Positions 1 through 8,710 of a stretch of DNA of 18,075 bases are shown one piece after another. Under the pieces are notes generated by a model. It was not told the origin of the DNA. It worked only from the letters and a program-made list of their open reading frames with translations, and did no database searches. The stretch is from Willaertia magna (Eukaryota; Heterolobosea; Eutetramitea; Acrasida; Naegleriidae), in assembly GCA_902984215.1 (NCBI GenBank), contig CADWAF010000732.1:1-18075 (forward strand), read 5' to 3'. The number at the start of each line of letters is the position of its first letter. Positions within the stretch are counted from its first letter, which is position 1. The translations under genes were made by a program, and so were the position numbers.

Positions 1-549
1 AACACCATTTGAAGAAATGTCAGAAATCAAACAAGTGAAATGCGGATATTTTCATACAATTGTTTTATTAAATAATGGAAAAGTTTTTGCTACAGGTAAG
101 TAAATAATAATTAAGTAATACACCATTTAAACTATCCTTTGTAAACTAATTAAGGGTTTAATATTTTAAATCAATGTGGAAAAAAGAATTTAAATTACAT
201 TCCAATATTTACTGAATTTAAATTACCAATTGAATTACAAATTAAAGAAATCGGGTGTACTTCAAGAGGAACGTATTTTACAACAATTAATAATGACAAA
301 GTTTATTTTATTGGTGAAGTTGTAGAAACTTTAAAACAAGAAGAATTTGGAGATGTCACAGCATATTGTTTATCTTTACAATATTCACCATCTTTATATT
401 TTAATACAATAGTTCCTGGAGGATGGCATTATATTGTTTATTATAAAAATATTAACCAGACAAAATCATTAATTTATTTTAAACATAATTTACAAATTTT
501 ATTAAACAAAAATTATTTTAATGACATTAATTTTAAATTTAATAATTAG
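1..549 (+). CDS. RCC1-like beta-propeller protein, 3' part only (gene enters from the left edge)
   Basis: The 5' part lies outside the window. Reading starts at base 2 (TPFEEM...). Exon to base 95, a phase-1 GTAAGT...AAG intron at 96-154, then an exon from 155 to the TAG at 547-549. The splice joins ...KVFATG to FNILNQCGKKN, the typical pattern of one RCC1 blade (x-V-F-A-T-G-x-N-x-x-x-Q-C-G). RCC1-like propellers are mostly protein-interaction or GTPase-regulator scaffolds; the role of this one is unknown. The segment has no internal stop and keeps a correct splice frame. A second, broken copy of the same gene lies at 4712-6145; window base 1 aligns with base 5598 there. Family assignment is fairly sure, function is not. 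Confidence 0.7.
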
Positions 550-816
550 ATAATGTCTTTTATTAAATTTAAATGTATTTTAACTTTACAAATAAATTAC
601 TATTACCGTTTAAATAGATTACAATAATTTTGTTAGAATATTTAGTTAAATAAATATATTTTGTAATGACATCCATTTTACTGGCAAATAAACGTCCTTC
701 CTTATAAATATATTAAATGTCTTTGATTGTATAACAAAAAGAATTTTTACTGTAAAATAAACAAATTGTAAAAAAGGCTCAAAAATTGCAACAGAGCAAT
801 TAATGAATCTGCAAAG

Positions 817-1268
817 ATGATTACATTAGTTTCACAATTAATTGTCTTATTGTATGTGGTATTCTTTTTAATTTTATTGTTTATGGTTTGTTGTACTTTA
901 GACGTTTACAAATAATATTTCAATTGCTGAAATTTCCTCTTTGGAAACTGCCATTTTCCATTTCAAAGATCAATTATATAGTGGATAGTTTGTCTATCTA
1001 CTTATTTGGATACTTTAGGATTTCTTAATTCATTCTTAGTTTTATTGCTATAGTTGTTGCAAAGGTCACATCAGCTGTTGGAAATATGAAATATATCATT
1101 TTGGCCCTAAAATTCATGTTGGGAAGCTCAACGAATGAAAAGAATGTAACTGGATGTTGGAGATAGTTCAATTCAAATTTCTTTACTAGAGAGTTAGGAC
1201 CATATTATTCAAGAATTAATTTTATTAAAGTTCTTTCACTATCTATTTTTTTTTTGTTATTCTTGTAG
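817..1268 (+). pseudogene. Decayed membrane-protein gene with a 50-nt intron
   Basis: An ATG at 817 starts a short hydrophobic exon (MITLVSQLIVL). A GTATGT...TTTAG intron at 852-901, phase 2, joins it to a long frame (RLQIIFQLLKFPLWKLPFSI...). That frame has in-frame stops at TAA 1026-1028 and TAG 1164-1166, yet protein-like hydrophobic sequence continues after each (FILSFIAIVVAKV..., then FFTRELGPYYSRINFIKVL) to a TAG at 1266-1268. Coding quality before and after each stop argues for nonsense mutations in a former multi-pass membrane protein. A distant resemblance to EXS-domain transporters was considered but is too weak to use. The family is not recognised. Confidence 0.45.
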
Positions 1269-1361
1269 TATCGTCCCGTTTAAAGAATTTTCTTTTTTTT
1301 GTGGTTTCCGTTTTTGTCCCTCTTCTTGTTCACTATCTTGTTGCTCAATATCTTCATCACT
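1262..1361 (-). pseudogene. Possible remnant of an acidic/basic protein tail
   Basis: The minus strand reads SDEDIEQQDSEQEEGQKRKP... to a TAA at the low-coordinate end, about 34 residues with strong acidic then basic bias. In-frame reading is blocked just upstream. A neighbouring frame (DVVYKLPDLK) preceded by a GTAAGT...CTTAG-like segment would join it only with a 1-nt shift. It may be the end of a decayed gene, or chance. Nothing else recognisable was seen between 1270 and 1587. Confidence 0.2.
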
Positions 1362-1587
1362 TTAAATCAGGAAGCTTGTAAACAACATCCTAAGGCAAGA
1401 ATATCCAAACTAGAAGTAAACCCCGTGTTGCAATACTTACTAACAGCAAAATGGAAGTAGTCCTAATTCCTTGCTTCTATTGTGATAACGGATACTTCAC
1501 TGAACTATAAACGCTTGCTTATACACAACAACAAAAAAAAAAATTGTCTTACTAACTTGAAATAATTGGTACCAACTACAATAAAAC

Positions 1588-2304
1588 ATGTCAACATTTG
1601 CTGTCATAGGGGGATGGTTCACATTATTTGTTCTAACAAACTTTATAGGCACGTACTTACTACAGAAATTATCTGAAAAATGGAAGGAAATATCAGTTAT
1701 CAAAGGCAAAGAAGTAAAATTGGTATCTATTTCTATACATTTTGTTTTCATGACGGTACTGACATGTTTCTCGTTGTGGTTTGTTGTTGTTGCTTGGGAT
1801 CATTCTCGTGGTGATGTGTTAGTTGATGGATATTTGATTTATCTAGAAATCATAAAAATTGGAATTGGTTTTTATCTATACGATATCGCAATTACCAGAC
1901 CGCAAAAAGCAAGACTTATCCATCACTTTGTAAGTATAGTTGCGTATATGGGAATATTAGAAGAAAACAAATTTGTTTGGTATGGGGCAGTAATGAATGT
2001 TGAAGCCTACAAGACACCACTAATAATAATGCAATTCCTCTATTATTTCAACAAAACAGAATCATTAACATACAGAATTGTTAGATGTATAAGAATGTTA
2101 TTTTGGATATTATTTAAATGTAGTACTGTATTAGTTTCAATAATTAAATCTATTTTGAATGGATTTCCAAGTGTTAGTAGTGAATACTATGCGTTATTGA
2201 TATCAATTAGTGTTACTATAAATATATATAGTCTGTATATTATATTTCAAGATTTTCAATATTTTTATGGTATTACAAAAATAAAAAGAGAAAATAAAAT
2301 CTAA
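1588..2304 (+). CDS. TLC-domain (TRAM-LAG1-CLN8-like) multi-pass membrane protein
   Basis: Intact intronless frame of 238 aa from an ATG preceded by an A-rich leader. It has about five or six hydrophobic segments: residues ~5-25, 48-70, 80-105, 110-125, 165-190 and 200-225. The central stretch GFYLYDIAITRP...LIHHFVSIVAY carries the aspartate and His-His pair (His112-His113) typical of TLC domains, followed by an acidic residue and TPLIIMQFLYYF, matching the usual E-x-S-T-P-like helix. TLC proteins include ceramide synthases, TRAM and plasma-membrane lipid regulators (TLCD group). The short length fits the TLCD/CLN8 group better than ceramide synthases. The substrate cannot be stated. No lesions are seen, so it is probably functional. 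Confidence 0.65.
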   Translation: MSTFAVIGGWFTLFVLTNFIGTYLLQKLSEKWKEISVIKGKEVKLVSISIHFVFMTVLTCFSLWFVVVAWDHSRGDVLVDGYLIYLEIIKIGIGFYLYDIAITRPQKARLIHHFVSIVAYMGILEENKFVWYGAVMNVEAYKTPLIIMQFLYYFNKTESLTYRIVRCIRMLFWILFKCSTVLVSIIKSILNGFPSVSSEYYALLISISVTINIYSLYIIFQDFQYFYGITKIKRENKI

Positions 2305-4711
2305 AAGATAAAATTTGTCTATAGGAAACTTCCTCTAGTAATTCACACAATAGCTTACAAAATATTACAATAAAAAAATTACACAAAAACAATTTTTCTT
2401 TATTGTTCTGCGCTGAATTATAAATTAAATCAGTTATTTTAAATCTTTATGTTTTAAAATGCTTTTAATAATAAAAATGATTCAAGTTATTAAAGACAAC
2501 CAAAAATAATTGATTGTTAAAATTTTTAAAGAATTTTGTAATTAAATATAATACAATAATTAAAGTAATGTATGATGAGAATTAATATTTTTTTTAGATA
2601 TGTAGTATAACAAAAAAATATTTTAAATATACTTGCAAAATATTTAAATAAGAAATGTTTTTAAAATTGACTAAACTTTTATATTCATCTATCAATATAT
2701 ATAACTAACATTCCAAAAACATTACTTTTATATTATCTTCATTAGACACCTTTTAAAACTAAAGGTAACATTAATTTTAAATAAAAGAAGTTAAATAATC
2801 AAAATATTACTCATTTAAAGGTAAGTAATTTATTTTGATATTAATATTAAATTTTTTTTTTAACATTTACTCTACAATATTTCTGAAAACAAATTAAAAA
2901 TGTTATAAGCTATATATTATAAGAAAACTAAATTTTTTTGATTAATTAAAAATTGTTAGAAAGTATTTTATTAATAAAGTTAAGTTTAATAGCTAAGTTT
3001 TATTCAAAAAAGGTTAGTGACAATAAGTAAATTAATTAATATTAATATTAACAATAATTTTAAAAAAGAAAATTTATAAAATTCTTTATGGCCAAGGAAG
3101 TATTTTAAAAAATAAATTAATAAAACTTATTAATGTTAATACAAATATTATTAACTTTTTTTAATTGCTTTACAAATTTCTAATAAATATTTTAATTTAA
3201 TATTCAAATTATCAATTCTTTATGTAACTGAAATTAATTTAGATAAAAAGTATATTAATATTATTAATTTTTTTGTAGTAAGTAATAGTAAAAGTTTAAT
3301 AAAATTAGATATTTATTAAGCTTTTTTTAAGTTTTAAACATAAAAAAGTATTTAAATTATTTTATCAAAAAGCTTTTAATTTATATGATATTTTAAAAAT
3401 TATATTTAAATTAAATTTTTAAAAAATATTCTATTACTAATTATAGTTCACTTTTAAAAAAGTTTTTATTTTTTATAATAAATTATTTACAAACTTCTAT
3501 TACAATAAAATTAGAAGTGAAGAAAAATTAAAAAAGTAAAAATTTCTTACTTTAATTGCAAAGATTAAAAATAAAATTAAAAAAAGTGTTACTAATGAAT
3601 TTATTTAATATGTTAATCATTTTATTATTTTAATTGGTACCTTAAATGAGAAAAAATGTGTTGAAATAAAATGATGAATGATGCTTAATTTTTTCTCATT
3701 TAAGGTACCAAAAATAGCTTAATTTTTCTTGTTTTTGTAAAGGCAAGGAGGTTTTTTTTATTTTAAAAATAAATTTTAATATAAATATCAATTTTTTATT
3801 TAATATTTATATTAAACAAAAATTTAATATAAATATCAAAAAAAAATTTTAATATTAATATTAAAATTTTATTTAACATAATTATTTATAATAATTCAAT
3901 ACTAACAACATTTCAATATTTTTATATATATAAATAAAGACTTATAATAGAAATTTTTATTAAAATATTTATTATAAAACAAAATATATAATTATTCATA
4001 TATATATATATTATCAAGACTAAAAAAAAAATAATTATTTTATTACATTTCTTTCTTTATTTCTTCACTACTAATATAGTGCATGTTATAAAGTTATAAA
4101 TAAAAATATTTATTAAAAAAAAATATATATTAAGAAACAATCTAAATAACCTATTAACGAACAAACTAATAAAGATAAAAGTGAATTAAAAGTTATTTCT
4201 AAAAATTATAAATCTACTATTTTAAAATTTAAAACTCCTCTAATTAGCAAAACAATACTTTTAAGAAGTTAAAGAAATAATTTATTTGTTTTTAATAAAA
4301 CTATTTACTTTTTTTAATATTAATATTACTTTTTTTTTTCAAATTACAAATTTTTAACAATCTTGAAATTTTAATAATATCACAAAATCAATATTAAACT
4401 ATCTAAACAACCATTTAATCTAAATCTTTTTGAATTATTTTCTCTTACTAAAAGATCAACACTTTTCATAAATTCATCAAATAACAAAAAAATAAAAAAA
4501 TAATGAAAAAAATTAAAAAGTCTAAAAAGGCATTCAGTGTAGATTATAAAAGCTTGTAAGTTTTATTGCAATAATTATAATAATAATAACAGAACCTATC
4601 CAAAATTATAAAAAAGAGATGAAATATAATAGTTGATACAATTTATAGTTTTATGTTGAAACATTTTTTTGAAACTTTTATTTGCTTTCTTAAAATTTCG
4701 AGTTTATTGTA
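2305..4711. other. Extremely AT-rich gene desert
   Basis: About 2.4 kb dominated by A/T runs, TATA-like alternations and stops in all frames, with no credible coding exon on either strand. It holds one perfect inverted repeat (3634-3711) and a 17-bp direct repeat (TTTAATATAAATATCAA at 3775-3791 and 3823-3839) with a partial inverted copy between them near 3800-3814. It separates the TLC gene from the broken RCC1-like copy. Any promoter of the downstream copy would be here, but the composition makes TATA-type calls meaningless. Confidence 0.7.
3634..3711. repeat. Perfect 24-bp inverted repeat with 30-nt loop
   Basis: The left arm at 3634-3657 (starting TTGGTACCTTAAATGAG) is the exact reverse complement of the right arm at 3688-3711 (ending CTCATTTAAGGTACCAA), separated by 30 nt. 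The arms include a GGTACC hexamer and are richer in G/C than the surroundings, so the match is not due to A/T runs alone. It could be a small fold-back element or MITE remnant, a hairpin RNA, or a replication or recombination by-product. No flanking duplication was recognised. Confidence 0.9.
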
Positions 4712-6145
4712 ATGAAAAATTACAAAAAAAATGGGAACCAACAACTTGAAGCAACAACCTATCTAAAAATATCTAAAAATAATAAAATTTACAACAATGA
4801 AATTAATACATTTCTTTATTGTAAAAATTCAAAATGGGAATTAATTAATTTGTCAGAAATTAATAAAATTAAATCAGTTACCGGAATTGCTGTAGAAACT
4901 GTTATTTTAACAGGTAAATATTTAATTTCACTTTAATATTATTTATATTATTTAAAATTAAATTAAAATAATTATTTCATTAAAATATTTTTCTAAACAT
5001 AGAATTAAATGAATTATTTTATTTTTCTGAAGATTTAAAAAGTGGTCAATATTTTAATAATTTTAAAGATAATCAAAGATTATTTCAATTTGATTTTACA
5101 AATTTTGTAAAGAATGAATTAAAACTTAATTTTATTCCAACAATTAAAGAAATATTTGGATGATATAATATTGTTATTTTACAATTAGAAAATGATGAAT
5201 ATATTTTATTTTCTGTAATTAATGGTTGTGTGCAAGGATTATATATTTAAGAAAATTTTAAAATGTTTACAAATTGTACTTTATCGTCACGTGTTTTAGC
5301 TATAAATAGTAAGTAATTTATAAATTAAGTAATTAAATTAATTATGTATAATGTAACCTATATAGAGAATAATAAGTTGGCAATTTGGTTATGACATACC
5401 ATTTCAGAAAAACAAATCCATGGCCAAGCAAATAATATTATAAATGGATTATTAAAAAAAGGAATTAAGATATTAACTTGTGGTGGAGATTTTAGTGTGA
5501 TTGTCACAAAAGATAATAAAATGTATGTTGAAGGGCCAAATACATTTAATTCACAAAGTAGAATTCAAACTGAAGAATTTGAATATACTTATTTAAAAAC
5601 ACCATTTGAAGAAATGTCAGAAATCAAACAATTGAAATGCGGATATTTTCATACAATTGTTTTATTAAATAATGGAAAAGTATTTGCTACAGGTAAGTAA
5701 ATAATAATTTACAAAAAAATATACAAAATAATACACTATTTAAATTCTAAACTATTCACTGTAAACTAATTTAAGATATAATATTTTAAATCAATGTGGA
5801 AAAAAGAATTTAAATGACATTGCAGTCTTCACAGAATTTAAATTACCAGTTTTATTACTAATTAAAGAGATTGGATATACTTCAAGAGGAACTTATTTTA
5901 CAACAATAAACACAGATAAAGTTTATTTTATTGGTGAAGTTGTGGAGACTTTAAAACAAGAAGAATTTGGTGAAGTGACAGCACATTGTTTATCTTTACA
6001 ATATTTACCATCTTTATATTTTAATATAATAGTTCCTGGAGGATGGCATTATATTGTTTATTATAAAAATATTAAACAAACCAAATCATTATTTATTTTA
6101 AACATAATTTCAAATTTTATTAAACAAAAATTAAATACGACATAA
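4712..6145 (+). pseudogene. Broken RCC1-like gene, tandem paralogue of the gene at 1-549
   Basis: Four exons can be reconstructed: 4712-4913, 5003-5308, 5366-5692 and 5776-6145. The introns are GT-AG: 4914-5002, 5309-5365 and 5693-5775. The product would be about 400 aa of RCC1-like blades (for example GKVFATG and NILNQCGKKN), ending TKSLFIL...LNTT. In-frame stops interrupt exon 2 (TGA 5161-5163, TAA 5248-5250) and exon 3 (TGA 5392-5394). Both TGA codons sit where a tryptophan is likely (EIFG-x-YNI; AIWL-x-HTI). At the last acceptor one base is missing relative to the 1-549 copy, so splicing at the AAG shifts into a stop. From 5598 to about 6165 it aligns closely with 1-555, introns included. 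This is a clear pseudogene. Confidence 0.8.
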
Positions 6146-6343
6146 TTTTGTATTTAATAATTAGATATTATCTATACAAAAACTAAATTATTAAAGATAA
6201 TTTTACGTTAGTAGAATTTAATTTTATTTGTTGAATTACATTAACAACCATTAAAGTATTGAACAATATTATCACCCAAGACAATACAGCTAAATCAATT
6301 ACTAAATCACAATAAAGAAATTGTTAAATTCAAAACAATCCAA

Positions 6344-6451
6344 TTAAATAAAAGAAATTAATTCCTCTTCAAAATGAGCTTTAATTAAGCCATCAAAAAC
6401 TAAAATATTGTTGTTTACGAGGTTAATTGAAATCCCAAATGGAAAAGGTAT
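6344..6451 (-). pseudogene. NHL-like beta-propeller fragment
   Basis: The minus strand reads IPFPFGISINLVNNNILVFD... then about 16 more residues to a TAA. The G-I-S-x-x-L-x-N-N-N-I-L-V-F-D core is shared with the fragment at 12435-12614 and fits an NHL blade (P-x-G-I-x-x-D-x-x-x-N-I-L-V-x-D). Bases ~6316-6340 also match ~12289-12313, suggesting that both derive from one ancestral gene and that this copy has an internal deletion. No start or other blades are seen. It is a relic. Confidence 0.5.
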
Positions 6452-6467
6452 ATATTTTAATATTCAT

Positions 6468-7781
6468 TTAATAATTAAATTTTGGTTTGCCATATCCATA
6501 AAAATTAGCATATTTTATAATAGTTTCTTCTAATTTATCATTTAAAATTTTTGTAAACCACTTTTCCTTATTTTCAAATAAATATATACCATTTTTCCCA
6601 AAAACGTAATTATTAAAATTATGATTTTCTTCTATTTTCTCAACTAACTTTTTTACCACATTAAACACTCTCTCTATAAAATTTTTTGTAACAAAAGGAA
6701 TTTTTAAATCATATTTTGTTAATTTCTTATAGAAAAATAAACAATTATTTAACTTTACTTTTTCGTCCACTACTTCATTATTTACAAAACTACTACTTGA
6801 AAAAAATAATTTTCTCTTGTCACTCTTTTTATTGTTATTACTGTTATTTAAATTTTTATAGTGACATGTTAAATAATAACTTTCTTTAGAAGAATATTTA
6901 TTAAATTTCATTTTGTAATAAAATAAATATCTTTCTTTTGTATATAAATGTTCTAAAATAATTTTAAATTGTTGATAATAAATTTGTTCTTTTAATGTAT
7001 GAAAATTTAAAGTATAACATTCTAATGGAAGAATTTCAATGTGAAATAGTTCATTAAGGTAATTTTCATTAAAATCATTAAAAATAAATTCTTCTTCTTC
7101 GTTATCTATTTCTTCTTGTTCAAATGGATATTCTTCTTCTTCTTCTTCTTGTTTTTCATTTTCTTCTTCTTCGTCATCATCAACTAGAAATTTATCTAAA
7201 TTAGTTTTACGTTTCTTTTTTACAATTTTCTTTTCTTCTTCCTCTTCCTCGCTGCTTGTATTTTCATCATTGTCATTTGTCACAATTATTTTCTTTCTTT
7301 TACTAACTATTTCTTTTAAAGTTTCTTCTTCTTCATTATTTATTTCTTCGTATTCTTCTTCTTCTTCTTCCTCTTCTTCAAGTTCAACTTTATGGTCCAA
7401 ATTATTTTTAGAACATAAAGATAAAACTTTTTCTAATAAATTTAAGATTAATTCTTTTTGTTGTAAAATCCAAATACTTTCACTCCTTAAAATAACTTCA
7501 TTACTAATTATAGGTGCAATTAAAAAATCTATAGAATTTCCATTAAATTGATTAAAAAAATATTTCACTAATAATTCATCTTCAATTAAAATACTTCCTT
7601 TAAGAAAAGATGGTATTTCAGTTGATTCTTTTAAAGCAATATAAGTATTTCTTTTTTCTTTTAATAAAATTATATTGTAATCTATATTGCTTATAATAAA
7701 TAATAAATTTAAGAAATCTTGATAAGTGACAGTTGGACATTGTTTGAAAAGTAAAGAATTTTCAAAAATTTCTCTTTTCAT
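6468..7781 (-). CDS. Acidic, probably nuclear protein of unknown function
   Basis: Intact 437-aa intronless frame. The N-terminal ~130 residues look globular (FLNLLFIISNIDYNIILL...). Then come Glu/Asp-rich tracts at about residues 132-160, 176-184 and 200-236. They are encoded by GAA/GAG runs that appear as CTT-type repeats on the plus strand. Basic clusters SKRKK and KKIVKKKRK between the acidic tracts resemble nuclear localisation signals. The C-terminal ~200 residues are a non-repetitive domain rich in Tyr, Phe and Lys, with a Ser/Asn-rich insert near residue 315. No known domain is recognised. The start ATG lies 26 bp downstream of the stop of the F-box-like gene on the same strand. The coding call is firm; the nuclear role is inference from charge. 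Confidence 0.7.
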   Translation of the reverse strand: MKREIFENSLLFKQCPTVTYQDFLNLLFIISNIDYNIILLKEKRNTYIALKESTEIPSFLKGSILIEDELLVKYFFNQFNGNSIDFLIAPIISNEVILRSESIWILQQKELILNLLEKVLSLCSKNNLDHKVELEEEEEEEEEYEEINNEEEETLKEIVSKRKKIIVTNDNDENTSSEEEEEEKKIVKKKRKTNLDKFLVDDDEEEENEKQEEEEEEYPFEQEEIDNEEEEFIFNDFNENYLNELFHIEILPLECYTLNFHTLKEQIYYQQFKIILEHLYTKERYLFYYKMKFNKYSSKESYYLTCHYKNLNNSNNNKKSDKRKLFFSSSSFVNNEVVDEKVKLNNCLFFYKKLTKYDLKIPFVTKNFIERVFNVVKKLVEKIEENHNFNNYVFGKNGIYLFENKEKWFTKILNDKLEETIIKYANFYGYGKPKFNY

Positions 7782-7807
7782 TATCGTTAAATCATTAAAA
7801 TTTAAAT

Positions 7808-8695
7808 TTAAATAAGATATTTTTTTGTATAATTAAAATTTAATTGTGTTAAAACAAAATCTTTTTTTCCACTCTTTTCAAAATATTGTAACGATAAAAT
7901 AAAATAATTATTTTTTATATTTTTGATTTTTATAATACTTTGAATATAAATTAAAGAATTTCCTTTTATATATTGATATTCTATTAATTCAATTAAATTT
8001 TCTTTAAATATTTTTTGTAAAATTTGTACATTATTATTTTTAATTATTAAATTTAAATCTTTTAAATATTTCTCTTTTGGTAAATAACTCAACCATTTAT
8101 TATAAAATTCCTTTACAATATCTCTCTTTTCAAAATGTTGTAATAAATTATCCAATAATTCTAAATCAATATTTTTATAATTATTTATAAAATCAATTGT
8201 CAAATATTCATTTAAAAATATCTCCATTTGATTAAAATAAAATAAAAATAATAAATGTCTTAAATATCCATTTAACCTTTTTACAAAACCCATTCCATAA
8301 CTATTTATTAAATCAATATTTACTTCTTTTTTATAAAAATATTTATTACCATTTATAGAACTACTATTTAACATTTTTTTGTCATTATATGTTGTCACAA
8401 TAATATTATTGTTTTTAATTTGTTGACTAAAAGGTTTATTTAAAAATGATTTTAATAATACTTTTGGAATAACTTGATCTTTAAAATGTAATAAAATTGT
8501 GACAATTGAATTTACTTGTTTTGAAATAATTGTAATATGTTTACAAAGTAAACGTAAAGATAAAATTTCTTGTTTATTTTCAAAAAGAAAAGATTGAATA
8601 TTTGTTAAAACTAATACATCCATCCATTCCGTTGGATTTCTACACTTTTTAGTATTGTCATCTTTACAAATTTTAATTGTCTTGTTCTTTTTCAT
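7808..8695 (-). CDS. F-box-like protein of unknown target
   Basis: Intact 295-aa frame. After a basic leader (MKKNKTIKICKDD), residues ~23-60 (EWMDVLVLTNIQSFLFENK...LRLLCKHITIISKQV) match the loose pattern of an F-box: hydrophobic start, IQSFL helix, then an RLLCK helix. F-box proteins bind Skp1 and bring targets to SCF ubiquitin ligases. The rest is a helical, Asn/Lys/Leu-rich region with no recognised repeat. The A-rich leader before the ATG (AACGG complement, then nine A) is one copy of a target-site duplication, so a LINE now begins 16 bp upstream of the start and has displaced the original promoter to beyond 11580. The frame itself is undamaged. The F-box call is tentative. Confidence 0.6.
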   Translation of the reverse strand: MKKNKTIKICKDDNTKKCRNPTEWMDVLVLTNIQSFLFENKQEILSLRLLCKHITIISKQVNSIVTILLHFKDQVIPKVLLKSFLNKPFSQQIKNNNIIVTTYNDKKMLNSSSINGNKYFYKKEVNIDLINSYGMGFVKRLNGYLRHLLFLFYFNQMEIFLNEYLTIDFINNYKNIDLELLDNLLQHFEKRDIVKEFYNKWLSYLPKEKYLKDLNLIIKNNNVQILQKIFKENLIELIEYQYIKGNSLIYIQSIIKIKNIKNNYFILSLQYFEKSGKKDFVLTQLNFNYTKKYLI

Positions 8696-8710
8696 TTTTT
8701 TTTAACGGAA
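8695..8710. repeat. Left target-site duplication of the LINE
   Basis: TTTTTTTTTAACGGAA, identical to 11565-11580. The preceding A also matches at both sites, so the duplication is 16-17 bp. It overlaps the start codon region of the minus-strand F-box-like gene. Confidence 0.9.

Noticed and set aside
1497..1751. Minus-strand 84-aa frame
   Set aside because: It lies mostly antisense to the TLC gene and has no domain. Chance frame.
3775..3839. Direct and inverted TTTAATATAAATATCAA repeats as a possible origin or CRISPR-like array
   Set aside because: Only two direct copies in A/T-only sequence, with no regular spacers. Expected by chance or slippage in such DNA.
5299..5416. Alternative longer intron ending at TTTCAG near 5416 to remove the exon-3 TGA
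   Set aside because: That acceptor puts the downstream RCC1-like sequence out of frame and into an early stop. The TATAG acceptor at 5365 keeps the frame.
7270..7551. Plus-strand frame rich in Ser
   Set aside because: It is the complement of the GAA/GAG acidic tracts of the minus-strand gene, with no independent support.
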